From contig NW_005195149.1 of NCBI RefSeq assembly GCF_000372725.1, positions 395,559 to 434,787 on the forward strand: DNA of 39,229 bases, given 5' to 3'. The stretch's first letter is position 1, and each line of letters opens with the position of its first letter. This document shows, piece by piece, positions 1 to 12,581 of this stretch. Source of the DNA: Emiliania huxleyi CCMP1516. Taxonomy: Eukaryota; Haptophyta; Isochrysidales; Noelaerhabdaceae. Under the pieces are notes generated by a model. That model made no database searches and was not told where the DNA came from. It saw only the letters and a program-made list of their open reading frames with translations. Position numbers and translations under genes: made by a program.

Positions 1-5
1 AGTAA

Positions 6-245
6 GGACTCCGCACCTGGCGGGTTGTTTTCTCGCCAGTGCTCGAGGAAGTGGTGGAGCCGGCGCTCAAGAAGTCGTTCGTGCAGCTGGCTGAGGCAGG
101 CCACAGCCCGCAGGAGCTCATCGACCAGGCCTGGGCGGAGGCCCAGGAGGACGGGCGCTTCGGTGGCTGCGGCCTCGGCGGGCACGCACAAACGACGGAT
201 GCGAGTATGCAGTCACCAATATTGTGTGCATTGCCACCTCTGTGA
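6..245 (+). CDS. Probable 3' end of a hypothetical gene (partial)
   Basis: An open frame runs from just after a stop near the window edge to a TGA at 243-245. Its clearest part (from about position 39) is amphipathic and charged, includes ELIDQAWAEAQEDGRF, and has GC-rich third positions, so it reads like a real last exon. A possible acceptor (cgccag) lies just before it. The last dozen codons fall inside a repeat that recurs at 754-818, so the true end may differ. No family recognised. Confidence 0.4.
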   Translation, partial: GLRTWRVVFSPVLEEVVEPALKKSFVQLAEAGHSPQELIDQAWAEAQEDGRFGGCGLGGHAQTTDASMQSPILCALPPL

Positions 246-283
246 GAGCGGGGCAAAGCGGGATGCCTTCGATAGCTCGAAAG
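217..283 (+). repeat. 65-bp direct repeat, copy 1
   Basis: The stretch beginning caatattgtgtgcattgcca and ending in ctcgaaag recurs at 754-818 with a 2-bp indel and a few substitutions. Both copies sit at or just after the end of a small gene, which suggests a duplicated 3' end. Confidence 0.85.
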
Positions 284-483
284 CGTTCGGGCTCCTTGCT
301 GCCTCGGTGGATAGCTCGCAGGGGCTCGACCGCCATGCAGTGCGATACCTCCGCCGCTGCGCCGCCGGTGCCGACGCGCTCAGCTCAGCGTCGGGATTCC
401 TTTGAAAGAAACGCGCGAAGTGATTGGGTGCTCCAACGCGTTTTACTTTGGGATCGGCTCGAACCCCGACGCGGATCGCTCCG

Positions 484-705
484 ATGACCCGGACCGAGCG
501 GGATCGCTACAAGGAGTGGGAGGCTGCAGAGCAGGAGCGGCGACCGCTCAACCGAGGGACCCCCGACAACAAGGTGGAGGCCATGAGAGGCAAGTCTCTC
601 GGGTGGACTGCACTCACGGCTCTCGCTCTCAAGCTGGCAGTTGTGGCAGTGCTCGCGGCTGGGCTCGTGCTCAAGCGAGTCTACTACGACGGGCGCCGCC
701 AATGA
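484..705 (+). CDS. Small single-pass membrane protein, hypothetical
   Basis: A 73-residue protein from the ATG at 484. The first 35 residues are hydrophilic and charged (RTERDRYKEWEAAEQERR). They are followed by one hydrophobic segment of about 22 residues (TALTALALKLAVVAVLAAGLVL) and a short basic tail, so it is likely a small single-spanning membrane protein. The frame stays open upstream to a TTG at 424, so an upstream exon or another start is possible. No family recognised; composition favours real coding. Confidence 0.5.
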   Translation: MTRTERDRYKEWEAAEQERRPLNRGTPDNKVEAMRGKSLGWTALTALALKLAVVAVLAAGLVLKRVYYDGRRQ

Positions 706-753
706 GCCGCCGAGGCTTCTATTTGCAAGCATGCCAGTACGCTAACGCATCAA

Positions 754-818
754 CAATATTGTGTGCATTGCCACCTCTGTGAGAGCGGCAAAGCGGGATG
801 CCTCCAATAACTCGAAAG
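754..818 (+). repeat. 65-bp direct repeat, copy 2
   Basis: Second copy of the element at 217-283. It starts about 50 bp after the stop codon of the small membrane protein at 484-705. Confidence 0.85.
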
Positions 819-2233
819 CTCAAGAGCTAGATGCACTTCACGGGCAGCGGCTACGCGCTGTGTGTCGTGTATTCAATTCTGAGGTGAGACACCTTGCTAA
901 TTCGAGCTAGCCTGTCCGTCCCCACGTGCGAGCCCCACGCGGCCCGACACACTGGCCAGGCCACGCGACGCTGGTTTGTTTTGAGCAAGGCAGACACACA
1001 CGTGACACATCGCTCTCGGGCCCAGACATCCCGCACACCCTCCAGTAGTACGAGCCCACCCCGGCCGGGAGGCGGACCAACGTTGACCGCTGCGCAACGC
1101 GGCGAGAGTCGCGCGCCCGACCCCCGACGGCGCGGGGGGGATGGTTTGAGAGAAGAGAGATGTGTGACGCAGCGATACATACGCGTCAGATCACGAAATC
1201 AACTTTTCCCGAACCCAGGTCCCAGCCAATGCTGTGGCGGGCTCGTAGCACGGCAGCGACGCCAGCGGCAGCGCGCGCCGGCCCCGCCGGGCCCGCGCCG
1301 CCGCAACCTCTCTCCTCCCCCGCTCCTGGTGCGGCGGCTAGCCGGGCGGCCCGCCGGCGCAGGAGCTCCGGGCCGCGCTGCCACCCCTGGTCCCTGGTGG
1401 CACCGGCGGCCGCGCCGAGGCCCGAGCGAAATCAGCCCGCGGCAGCCGACAGGAGAGAGAGGAGTGTATGTAGAGAGAAAGTGCGGACGATTGCTCGACC
1501 GCCACCCTGATCATGCTGAACAAGCTCCTTTTGTAGCTCGATCGGTCACACCGCCATCACCGCCGACGTCTCACACCTCACAGTGAGACGATGGAGAGGG
1601 GGGGGCGACACACTGCTTCAGCAGCGTGCACCTCGATCTCCTATACCTGTTTGTTATGACCCCCCCGACGTGAACACTGACCCACCAGTGGGCGAGTGGG
1701 GAGGGCGATTCGCTTTCCCCCTACGCTTTCCCCCTACGGCCGTACATACTTCCCCCCCCCCCCCCGAGGGGGCGAGGGGGGTGCGTCGAATTTTTCTTTT
1801 GAGAGCGCCTTCGTTGTTAATAGTACAAACCCAATGGTCCCTTGCGAGCGGTCCTTCGTCGCAGTCGCACACACGCACACGCCGCGCCGCACCGCGCGCC
1901 CGCCCACTGCCCCGCCCAGGCGGGAAAGAGATGAGGAGATGGGACAGCAAAGGAGGAGCACAAACACGTATGGGAGGGTTCAGTTGTGCGCCACGCTGCC
2001 CGGCGTCTCTCACTTTCTACGAATCAAGTTGGTGCCGGATCTGCAAATTTACGATCTGCGCGCCGCTTAGGTGCGTTCGCCTCCGCCATGAAGCATGCGT
2101 TCTCCGTCGGTGCAACTTGACCCACACGTCCGGGAGCGTCTGGATAGCAGACTGCCGGAGACAATCGCGCTGCGCGTCCTTCAACCAAAAACAGGGGGTC
2201 ATCCATTGAGGCAAGCGCCTGCTTCTACCCCAA
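819..2233. other. Gene-poor stretch
   Basis: No convincing gene seen. The open frames are arginine/proline-rich reading-throughs of GC-rich DNA with no consistent third-position signal. There is a poly-C run near 1753-1767 and several pyrimidine-rich tracts. It may hold promoter or intron sequence for neighbouring genes. Confidence 0.4.
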
Positions 2234-2404
2234 TTAATGGCCAAATCGAGCCCGAGTGACGACGCGGCGGGCCCGTTGATCGGGCACGTGTCCCCCTATT
2301 AGGGGGAGGTTGCCCGTCCCGAGGTAGTCAACCAGCTTGTCGATGCATTCATTCAGCGGCACCGTAGGCGTAGCCCTGGCTGATGAAGCGGCCGTCGTAG
2401 CCAT
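2234..2404 (-). CDS. Short possible coding fragment
   Basis: A 56-codon ATG-to-TAA frame contains NECIDKLVDYLGTGNLPLIG, which has the composition of real protein. It overlaps a near-palindrome (ccccctattaggggg, about 2291-2305). It may be an exon of a minus-strand gene, a small gene or chance. Function unknown. Confidence 0.25.
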   Translation of the reverse strand: MATTAASSARATPTVPLNECIDKLVDYLGTGNLPLIGGHVPDQRARRVVTRARFGH

Positions 2405-2585
2405 CCACATGGATGGGGGGATTTGGACTGAAAGTAACCTTCAATTGAGAATTTAACTGAAAACAACTCTCTCTCTCTCACAGCAGACAGGCTCGACACA
2501 GGTGCGGACTGGCGCGTGCTAGCACTATCACAGGAATTGAGAAAACGGCCAAACTTGCACGTCCCGCCGCTTGAAGTGGGCGTCA

Positions 2586-3923
2586 ATGCCGGTTATGCTC
2601 TTGCTCAGCTCGGCGGCGACCACAGAGCGCCACGGCACGCATGTCAGAAAACATCCGGCTCTCTTGCTCGCACCCAGCTTCGCCCTGCGCTACAATAGCA
2701 GCACGCCATTCCTCGGGCTGCAGCGCAACAGCACCCGTCGCAGCGGCAGCCGGCTGCAGCGAGGAGATTTTGTTCAGTGGATCGGGCTGGTGATCGCCAT
2801 CGTAGCGGCGCTCTTTGCGGAGGAGCTCGCCCTCGGCGGTCGGCCCGACATTCAGGTGAAGCTAGCCGTCGGCTGGCTGCTCGGCTTTGGAGCCTTTTGC
2901 GGGCTGGTGCTTGGCTGCATCGGCGCGAGGGAGGGGTGGGAGACGCCAACACGTTACGCGTCCATCATGCTGCTGAACATGCTGCTGTCGCCAGACAATC
3001 TCGTCGTCTTCATGATGTTCCTTAAGCACTCGAAGCTGCCGCTGCGCTGCCACCGGCGAGTCATCTCAGACGGCTTCATCTTTGCCGCACTGCTGAGGCT
3101 GGTCACGATGCTCGCCACAGGGAAGCTGATCGAGGCGTTCGCTCCGCTGCAAGTGGTCCTCGCAGCGGCGGTCTTCGCCAAGGGTCTTCAGATGACGGCG
3201 GGTATGTGCAGCCACCCGACCGAGAGCGAGGGCGAGCCGGAGGCGGAGGAGCCTGAACACCATTGGGCGGTGCGATCGCTGCAGCGCGTCCTGCCGGTCC
3301 GGTGGTCGGCCGACACCGACGACCTCTATCTCGCGCGCGACGAGGCTTCTGGGCGGCTGCACATCACGCGTACCAGCGCCCTCATGTTCGCCATCGGCTG
3401 CTCCGACCTCACCTTCTCCTCGGACAACATCACCGCCGTGCTCGCGCTGACTCGAGACCCGTTCACTCTCTCGGTGAGCAAGACCGAGACTTTTCCTCTA
3501 CCCATGCTGTGCCAACGACCGGCGTGTCCGCAGGTGACAATGACCCTCTCAATCCTCCTCCTCCGACCAGTCTACTTTCTTGCCGCAGCCTTCATCGACC
3601 ACCTCGACGCGCTCGACGCGGCGCTCGGAGTCATCCTCATCTTGATCGGCGGCAAGCTGCTCCTCGGGCAGGCGGGCGTGGAGGTACCCGTGTGGGCAGT
3701 GGTGAGTGCTGTGACGGCCTGGAGATTGCTTGTGATGTGTTACATCGCTTGCAGCAGTCGACGAGGCGCCACAGCCGCAGAGGGTGGAGAAGAGAAGCAG
3801 CAGAAGGGTGGGGCGGACGATGAAGGGGCCTGCGACTCGCCAGACACGTCTCCACGGCCGGCCATCAAGGGGGAGCTGAGGGCGGCCAAGGACGTCGAGA
3901 AGGACCATCTGCTCGCATGCTAG
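2586..3923 (+). CDS. TerC-family integral membrane protein
   Basis: About 425 residues after removing one intron. TerC proteins are polytopic membrane proteins linked to tellurite resistance and metal export in bacteria and to thylakoid biogenesis in plants. Seen here: several hydrophobic helices from residue 63 on; the two paired acidic TerC motifs, SPDN (residues 135-138) and SSDN (278-281), the latter followed by ITAVLALTRDPF as in the family. A hydrophilic loop lies at about 210-260 and a charged tail at the end. A 60-nt GT-AG intron (3474-3533) sits in frame; removing it joins DPFTLS to VTMTLSILLLRPVYF, which restores the family spacing. The first 60 residues are a hydrophobic then Arg/Ser-rich leader, consistent with organelle (perhaps plastid) targeting, which is inference. 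A second GT..AG pair (3702-3754) would shift the frame and break the last helix, so I left it unspliced. An upstream non-coding exon is possible. Confidence 0.85.
   Translation: MPVMLLLSSAATTERHGTHVRKHPALLLAPSFALRYNSSTPFLGLQRNSTRRSGSRLQRGDFVQWIGLVIAIVAALFAEELALGGRPDIQVKLAVGWLLGFGAFCGLVLGCIGAREGWETPTRYASIMLLNMLLSPDNLVVFMMFLKHSKLPLRCHRRVISDGFIFAALLRLVTMLATGKLIEAFAPLQVVLAAAVFAKGLQMTAGMCSHPTESEGEPEAEEPEHHWAVRSLQRVLPVRWSADTDDLYLARDEASGRLHITRTSALMFAIGCSDLTFSSDNITAVLALTRDPFTLSVSKTETFPLPMLCQRPACPQVTMTLSILLLRPVYFLAAAFIDHLDALDAALGVILILIGGKLLLGQAGVEVPVWAVVSAVTAWRLLVMCYIACSSRRGATAAEGGEEKQQKGGADDEGACDSPDTSPRPAIKGELRAAKDVEKDHLLAC
3474..3533 (+). other. GT-AG intron in the TerC gene
   Basis: Donor ctcg|gtgagc and acceptor cgcag|gtgaca. 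The length is 60 nt, a multiple of three, so it can be misread as coding. Removing it restores TerC-family continuity. Intron start and following exon start resemble each other (gtgagcaagac / gtgacaatgac). Confidence 0.75.
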
Positions 3924-4491
3924 TGAGTCGGCTGAGCGGAGTTCGTTGCAGTCTCGGATCGAGCGACGAGCCGCGGATAGACAGCAGATCGACGCGTGAG
4001 TGAGCCGTCGAGCGGGTCACACGTGACACGTCTGCCATGTGTCTGTGAGCACTGTCACACCACACAGACCGTCGAGTCTCGAGAAACCCGTCGCCCGTCT
4101 CTCCTGACAACTCCTGACTCCTCAGGCACCTGATACAGGACTCCTGTGTCACAGCGCTCAGCGGGGCCGTGTGCGTCCGAAGCCCTGAGCGCCCTCGGCC
4201 CGGACACTGGTCACCGCTCTCACTGTCTGGGAGTGTGACTCGTGACTGTCTTCTCAGGCACAGAGGCTGAGAGCGGTCTTAGTTCTTACCGTCTTTCGGC
4301 CACACACCTAGGGCCTGACCGTACTGTACCATTTTGCCTCTAATATACATGCAACCACCCTCTCCACGACAGTCTGGCAAGAGGACTGTCGCTTTTGCAC
4401 ACGCACGCGTCTCTTTCACGCGTCTCTCACTCTCTCTCCACACATCGTACATGCAGCGACCAGTAGTCGTCAAATAGGGAGGGAGAGGGAC
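3924..4491. other. Intergenic, no gene seen
   Basis: Between the TerC stop and the 3' end of the cysteine-rich minus-strand gene. It contains a cluster of tcctgac/ctcctg words near 4100-4146 and pyrimidine-rich tracts, but no frame with coding character. Confidence 0.4.
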
Positions 4492-5330
4492 TCACGTCAG
4501 ACCAGGTGGGAGCCAGCGGCTCGGAAAGTGCTCCTCGGACTCGCAAGACCCGGTCTCGTCGTCGTCCTGCTGATCTTGCGTCAGCGGCCGAACCGTCGAC
4601 GACGGCACTGATAGCGGCGGTGGGAAGCCGCTCGACGAGGAGCTGAGCGGCGGCAGCAGTGACTGCATCGGGACGGATGGAGGAAAGGCTGCGCCAACAA
4701 CTGCGGGTGTCAAGCGCAGGCGGCCCGCGAGAGAGGTGGCCAGCTGCATGGCGGCGTCGTCTGTCAGGTGCGGCACCTCAGCGGCCGGGCGATCCCGGCC
4801 CTGGGGACATGCCGAGCAGTATATGCGTTTGAGCTTCATGATCTTGCGCGCGTCGGTTCTCGTCAACTCCGGATACTGCTGCCGCAGTCCCTTTATCGTG
4901 AGGGAGCACTCGCTGCAGCCAACACAAATCCGGTCGAGCACCAAGAGCAGCGGATGGATCCCGGGCGGATGCTGGTGGTGCGCAGAGCTAGGCCGCTCCG
5001 CCGGTGCGGCGAGGTGTGGCGAGTACCGCACACACGGAGCGCTCTGCCCGCAGTGAAGCGAGGGCGCAGGGGAAAGGTCGGCCATTTTGCGGATCGTGTG
5101 CAGGCTTCATGCACACACGGAACTCCGGGGTGCCGTCCGAGCACCCTGGGCACAGGTTCTCGAGGTTCTCGAGGTGGATATCCTTTGGCCGCGTTGGGTA
5201 GCGAGGATTGGTGTAACCCGAGCCACGGAGGCGTGTTTTCTGGCGGCCGACCGTCAGTGCACGGAGTTGCCACTTCTCCGACTGCCCCGGCTAGTTCCCG
5301 AGGTCCTGGGCACAGAGTTCGGAGCGTGAG
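4492..5330 (-). CDS. Cysteine-rich protein, multi-exon, exact structure unresolved
   Basis: Three minus-strand segments in different frames look coding and carry paired cysteines. From 5' to 3': one with FCRHCLRNW (about 5380, just outside this span); one with ENLENLCPGCSDGTPEFRVC (about 5170-5110); and the last, open to a stop at 4492, with RICVGCSECS and RIYCSACPQ around about 35 basic residues. CxxC pairs suggest zinc binding. The final frame ends in a Ser/Pro-rich and acidic tail. The frames can be joined only by introns that I could not place with confidence. No family recognised. Confidence 0.45.
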
Positions 5331-5448
5331 GAGACAGAAGGAGCCCAATTGCGCAAACAGTGTCGACAGAAAACAGGTGAGCCTTTGAGGAGAGAGAGGG
5401 AGGTTTGGTCCCAGGGGCGTGTTTCTGACGGAGGCGGCTGCTCCGCCC

Positions 5449-5481
5449 CATACCGCGTTGGTGTCCAGTCCGAGCCTGAGA
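5449..5481 (-). repeat. Dispersed repeat, inverted partial copy
   Basis: The reverse complement of caggctcggactggacacca and flanks, matching copies at about 5583-5652 and 26157-26227. With the 5.6-kb copy it forms an inverted pair about 130 bp apart. Confidence 0.8.
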
Positions 5482-5582
5482 TTAAGGGGAAGCCACTCAT
5501 TGAGAAGGAGAAAGAACTCGATAGGCGACGGTGGCGTCCTCCGACACCTCTCCTGGGTCACTTGCAAGCAGTAATAGAATGT

Positions 5583-5652
5583 ATGTATGTGTGTAGGAAG
5601 GTGAAGAACAGCCAGGCTCGGACTGGACACCAACGGGGATGGGTGGACGCAT
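5583..5652 (+). repeat. Dispersed ~70-bp repeat, copy 1
   Basis: Runs from gtatgtatgtgtgtag through caggctcggactggacacca to gggtggacgc. A second full-length copy lies at about 26157-26227, and a shorter inverted copy at 5449-5481. Confidence 0.85.
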
Positions 5653-5722
5653 CCCACGAATAAAAGAAACACGTGTTTGGTCAGGACACAAGCAGCAGAA
5701 GCGTGCGAACCTTCATCAAGCC

Positions 5723-6118
5723 ATGCCTGCTCTTCTTCGGCGTGCAGAGTCCACCACCTGTGTCCTCGCTCTCCGCAGCCCCAACAAACGCGGTTTTGGA
5801 GCGCTTGATGACATGCGAAAGCCGCCGACCCTTCGCCGGGTGGCGTCGCTCGACGCTTTCGAGCGCCACGTTATAATTCGCCTTTCCCGCACGCCTGAGG
5901 GCAGCCCCTCGCCGTACCCGCCGTCGGCCCCGTCGCTGCGCGCTCAAACGATGACGACCATGCCGCCGCCGATGAGCCTGCCGCCGCCGCTCGCGTGCCC
6001 TCTGCCAACCGCACCACGGCTCAGCCCGACGCTCAACACTCGGCTCCCTGCCTCCCTGGCACTACCTCCGCCGATGTTGCGCGACCGACAGCCGCTGGTG
6101 CCGCTCGCGGTGCTGTGA
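5723..6118 (+). CDS. Hypothetical protein, Pro-rich C-terminal half
   Basis: 131 residues from an ATG preceded by caagcc. The N-terminal half has ordinary composition (for example RRVASLDAFERHVIIRLSRT). The C-terminal half is Pro/Leu/Met-rich and may be spurious extension or intron. No motif recognised. Confidence 0.3.
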   Translation: MPALLRRAESTTCVLALRSPNKRGFGALDDMRKPPTLRRVASLDAFERHVIIRLSRTPEGSPSPYPPSAPSLRAQTMTTMPPPMSLPPPLACPLPTAPRLSPTLNTRLPASLALPPPMLRDRQPLVPLAVL

Positions 6119-6570
6119 TTGCCCGCTGTCGCCTCTTGTAGCTGCTGTGCACGGCGGGCGCTTGCCTGCCGGGCTGATCGATTGCCATCACACTCTCCGG
6201 TCTCGAGAGTCGCCACCTGCTAGGTGCGGGCGCCGCGCTTTTGGGCCGTGTATCCTCACGATGTACATGTGGCATGTGTTGCTCTCGTCTTGCGAGCGCG
6301 TCTGTGTGCTGCTGATATGTATCCATGCTTCAGATCTCGAATAGTCGAAAATCACACCGACCGCGGCCGCGCCGCGCCGGCCGGCCGGGCCGCCGCGCGG
6401 TGTGCTTCTCTCTGCGCCGGCACGACGAAGCGGACGATCGACGGATGAGGAATGTCCGGCACGCTGGAGTGTGGAGAACGAAGGGGGCCGCTTTCTCTCC
6501 CTGCAGGCGGCTCTAGTCGGGAGGGAGGGGCAGGCGACCGCGCCCGGACTGTATAAGGTAAGGTAAGGTA

Positions 6571-6695
6571 AACGTCTCCACACACACAAAGTGGTGGGGC
6601 AAGGGGGGGCGACCCTCGCATCTCCACGCCCGGGACACGGGCAGGAGCCCCACGGCATTCAAAGTGCAAGCACCGGCCCGGTGCCGTGGGTGAGC
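6571..6695 (+). repeat. Dispersed ~130-bp repeat R1, copy a
   Basis: Contains gtctccacacac, a ggtggggc core and cacggcattcaaagtgc, ending at gtgggtgagc. Related copies lie at 8320-8446 and 20880-21010 in the same orientation. The other two lie inside introns of minus-strand genes and run into (TG)n tracts; this one does not. Confidence 0.8.
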
Positions 6696-6876
6696 AACCT
6701 GCACCCCACTCCTACTCCTATAACACAACCCCCACAGCGTGGTCGTCTACGTGTTCAGAAACACCAAGCAGCGAGGCGAGGGTGAAGGGTAAGGGGCTGT
6801 GTGGGGCTATCTGTGACCATCTAGCCTGGGGGGTAGCAGGAGGGGGGGGCAGAGGGTAAGATATGGGTGAGGCCAG

Positions 6877-7725
6877 CTACAAGTCGGACGCCCTCCCGTC
6901 GTCGGAATAATCCTCGGAGCGGTCAGCGTCCTCGTCGTCGTCCTCGGTCTGCATCGCGTCGCCAGCCGTGAACCTGAACACGGCGTCGGCCGGCGCCGAG
7001 GCGCCGGCGGCCGTCATCAGGTGCATGACTATGCGGTCGCGGTATGCCGCATCGATCTCTCCGTGCTCGGCCAGCTCGTTCGCGAGCCAGTCCGAGGCGA
7101 CGGTCGTCGCCACGGTCCCCTGGGGAACTGTGGCGTACACCTTGCTGGGGCCGCGTCGATACCCGTCGTCCCTCTCCGGGGGCAGCGAGTATTCGACCCC
7201 CATTTTGGACCCGGCCTGGCTGCGCGCCTGCGCAGCTGCAGACCGCAGCCCGGCCATCACGTACTGGATGTTCTCGCGCAGCTGCGCCCGCGGGGCCTCC
7301 GCGCGCTCGGCCTCGCTCGCGGCGCGCTCGCCAGCCTCCGTCGCCCGGCGCGCCTTCTGCCGGTCCTTCTTGGCCTTGCGTGCCGCGGCTCGAGCCGCGA
7401 GCTGCTCCTTGGTGGGCTCCTTCTTCTTCGGCGCGGTGCGCTCGATGTACGAGCGCTCCGCCGCCTGCACCGACTCGCGGTCGCCCGCGGCCTTCTCGTG
7501 CTTCAGGTCGACCTCGATGGTCGCGTAGCCAGGCCTTATCACCCTGACACAAGACGCACCGAACAGCCTTGCGACACTCACCGCGTCCTCCAGTTGCGCG
7601 CGATCGGAGCTATTCCAGCGTCCGCTGCGCATCCCCGGCGGCACGACGGTGGCCGGCGCTTGCGCGCCAGCCCCGTCCGCCGCCGGGTCCGCGGCCGCGG
7701 TCCCTGTCATAGCTACGCGCGCCAT
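6877..7725 (-). CDS. Hypothetical charged/coiled protein
   Basis: About 282 residues from the ATG at 7725; the frame is open further upstream without another good start. Order: Ala-rich leader; a compact segment (about residues 30-75, AQLEDAVSVARLFGASCVRV); a long Lys/Arg/Glu/Ala-rich region with coiled-coil character (about 80-170); a mixed region with SDWLANELAEHGE; and a very acidic tail (TEDDDEDADRSEDYSDDG). Third positions are strongly GC, supporting coding. Function unknown. It starts about 80 bp beyond the stop of the methyltransferase gene, on the same strand. Confidence 0.6.
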   Translation of the reverse strand: MARVAMTGTAAADPAADGAGAQAPATVVPPGMRSGRWNSSDRAQLEDAVSVARLFGASCVRVIRPGYATIEVDLKHEKAAGDRESVQAAERSYIERTAPKKKEPTKEQLAARAAARKAKKDRQKARRATEAGERAASEAERAEAPRAQLRENIQYVMAGLRSAAAQARSQAGSKMGVEYSLPPERDDGYRRGPSKVYATVPQGTVATTVASDWLANELAEHGEIDAAYRDRIVMHLMTAAGASAPADAVFRFTAGDAMQTEDDDEDADRSEDYSDDGRASDL

Positions 7726-7805
7726 GGAGAACGGCGGGCACTTGCGTGTGATGGACTGTATACATTTCATCACAGCACACAGGAATTTCACAAGAGACCT
7801 ATGAG

Positions 7806-10724
<2,919 letters not shown>

Positions 10725-10738
10725 TTCCCGGCTGCTGC

Positions 10739-10790
10739 GCGGCTCGAATGGCGGCACACGCCGGTAGAACGCGGCTCGAATGGCGGCACA
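10739..10790 (+). repeat. Two 20-bp direct repeats near the methyltransferase start
   Basis: gcggctcgaatggcggcaca occurs identically at 10739-10758 and 10771-10790, just upstream of the methyltransferase ATG (10724) and in the interval it shares with the divergent ankyrin gene. It may be promoter or 5' leader sequence. Confidence 0.7.
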
Positions 10791-10934
10791 ACACGTCCGC
10801 CGATTTTTCTTTCTTATTCTCTCGGTGGCACCTCCCCTCCACACGCTTGGGCGAGGTGTGCGTCCCCTCCTGCTCCGCGTTTGTTCTCGCGAAAAAACCA
10901 ATAGCCAAAGAAAGAAAAACAAACCCCACAACCG

Positions 10935-12581
10935 ATGAGCGGCGCCCTCCCAACGCAGCTCGCCGACCTGGCGGTGGGCAAAGACATGGCGGTTCTCTTT
11001 TGGGGGCATGGGCCGATAATGCTCGCCGACCTCGCCGTGGGCAACCTGGCCTCGCTGCACGCCTTCCTCTCCGGGGAGCAGACGCACGGCACGTCGCTCG
11101 CGGCCCAGCTCGACGCGCGGCTCGACACCGAGAGGCAGGACACGCTGCTGACCTGGGCCGCTCGCCACGGGCAGGCCGGGGCGGTGCGGCTGCTGCTCGA
11201 AGCCGGCGCGAGCGTGGGGGCCGCTGACGGCGACGCCGCCTCGGCTCTCGTCCTCGCGTGCTGGCAGGGATGCCTCGAGTGCGCCCGGCTGCTCCTCGAG
11301 GCCAGGGCAGCGGTCAACCAAGCTGCTGCGGGCGGCTCCACGCCGCTGCTCGTTGCGTGCGAGGAGGGCCACGTCGAGTGCGCCCGGCAGCTTCTTGAGG
11401 CCAGTGCGGCGGTCAATCAAGCAGACGATGGAGGCTTCACGCCGCTGTACGTTGCGTGCGAGCTGGGCCACCTCGAGTGCGTGCGGCTGCTTCTCGAGGC
11501 GAGCGCGGCGGTCAACCAAGCAACGACCCGAGGCTCCACGCCGCTGCTCATCGCGTGCCAGAACGGCCACGTCGAGTGCGCCCCGCTGCTCCTCGAGGCT
11601 GACGCAGCGGTCGGCCAAGCCAATCAGGAAGGCGTCACGCCGCTGCTCATCGCGTGCGAGAAGGGCCACGTCGAGATCGTCCGGCTGCTTCTAAAGGCCG
11701 GCGCGGCGGTCGACCAGGCCGATGATGAAGGCGCCACGCCGCTGTTCATCGCGTGCCTGGAGGGCCAGCTCGAGATCGTTCGGCTGCTCCTCGAGGCTGG
11801 CGCGGCGATCGACCAGGCCGATGAGCAGGGCGCCACGCCGCTGTTCATCGCGTGCCACCATGGTCACCTCGAGGTCGTCAAGCTCCTCTCCTCCTACGGC
11901 GCATCCCGCGCCGCAACGCCGCCCTACGGCACGCCGGAGGTGCTCGCAAACCGCCGCGGCCACGCCGACCTCGCCGCTTGGCTGGTCGCCAGCCGCGGCT
12001 GGACGCCGCTCCAGCATCTCGAGGCGCTCACCGTCGACCGGGCGCGGGCGCTGCTGCGCGGCGGCGCAGACTCTTCAGCCGGCGAACCGTCGGCCCTCGA
12101 GCGGGCGCGCGTCCTCTGCTCGTGGGGCGAGTCGGATCCGACCGCTGCGGCCGTCGGTTCCACAGTCACGATCCACTCTCTCGTCTCGCGGCCCTCGATG
12201 AACGGCAAGGTCGGTGTCGTCGTTTCCGCGCATCCTCGTGGGCTGCGGAGGTGGCCTCCGCAAAGGCCTCCGGCAAGGTCGGCCCCGTCGTTCAAATTGA
12301 GCGTGGCGGGCGAGGCTTCTGGACTCCTTCTTGAGCCGGCCAACTTGCAGCCAGCGGCCGAGGCGGTGGAGGTGGGCAGGCTCATCCTCAAGGCGGCGGA
12401 GTGGTCACCGCAGTCGCACGCGCTCTTCCCAACAGCGGCTCGCAAGTGGGCGGTGGAGGTGATGCGGCTGGGCTACCTTATCGCGTGGGACGAGGAGCGC
12501 TTCGATGGCCGCGAGGGAGCGGCTCCAGAGCTGGCGGACATCTGGCGCAGCTTTGTGCTGCCAAGGGTGGTGGTGCGATGA
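10935..12581 (+). CDS. Ankyrin-repeat protein
   Basis: 548 residues in one open frame from an ATG. About eight ankyrin repeats (roughly residues 70-340) follow the pattern GxTPLxxACxxGHxExVxLLLEAGAAV; they bind partner proteins and have no catalytic role. The C-terminal 200 residues include SMNGKVGVVV and LLLEPANL, which resembles a small motif often found after such repeats. The 35 residues between look out of frame: the +1 frame there reads SGKVGPVVQIERGG, which fits the motif better, so a small indel or unrecognised splice is likely near 12230-12320. Near the N-terminus LADLAVG is repeated 21 codons apart (a 63-bp in-frame duplication). It is divergent from the methyltransferase gene. Confidence 0.85.
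   Translation: MSGALPTQLADLAVGKDMAVLFWGHGPIMLADLAVGNLASLHAFLSGEQTHGTSLAAQLDARLDTERQDTLLTWAARHGQAGAVRLLLEAGASVGAADGDAASALVLACWQGCLECARLLLEARAAVNQAAAGGSTPLLVACEEGHVECARQLLEASAAVNQADDGGFTPLYVACELGHLECVRLLLEASAAVNQATTRGSTPLLIACQNGHVECAPLLLEADAAVGQANQEGVTPLLIACEKGHVEIVRLLLKAGAAVDQADDEGATPLFIACLEGQLEIVRLLLEAGAAIDQADEQGATPLFIACHHGHLEVVKLLSSYGASRAATPPYGTPEVLANRRGHADLAAWLVASRGWTPLQHLEALTVDRARALLRGGADSSAGEPSALERARVLCSWGESDPTAAAVGSTVTIHSLVSRPSMNGKVGVVVSAHPRGLRRWPPQRPPARSAPSFKLSVAGEASGLLLEPANLQPAAEAVEVGRLILKAAEWSPQSHALFPTAARKWAVEVMRLGYLIAWDEERFDGREGAAPELADIWRSFVLPRVVVR

Noticed and set aside
894..1586. 230-codon plus-strand frame
   Set aside because: Arg/Pro-rich with no codon-position bias and overlapping frames equally open; no motif.
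3702..3754. Possible second GT-AG intron in the TerC gene
   Set aside because: Splicing it would shift the frame and remove the last hydrophobic helix and charged tail; the unspliced reading fits the family better.
10725..11669. Minus-strand extension of the methyltransferase first exon across the ankyrin gene
   Set aside because: It is the antisense shadow of regular ankyrin repeats (repeated ARDEQRR). The start at 10724 with a hydrophobic leader is the better choice.
12230..12260. 24-nt G|GC...AG|GC segment in the ankyrin gene as an intron
   Set aside because: Too short to be a spliceosomal intron; a small indel explains the frame anomaly more simply.
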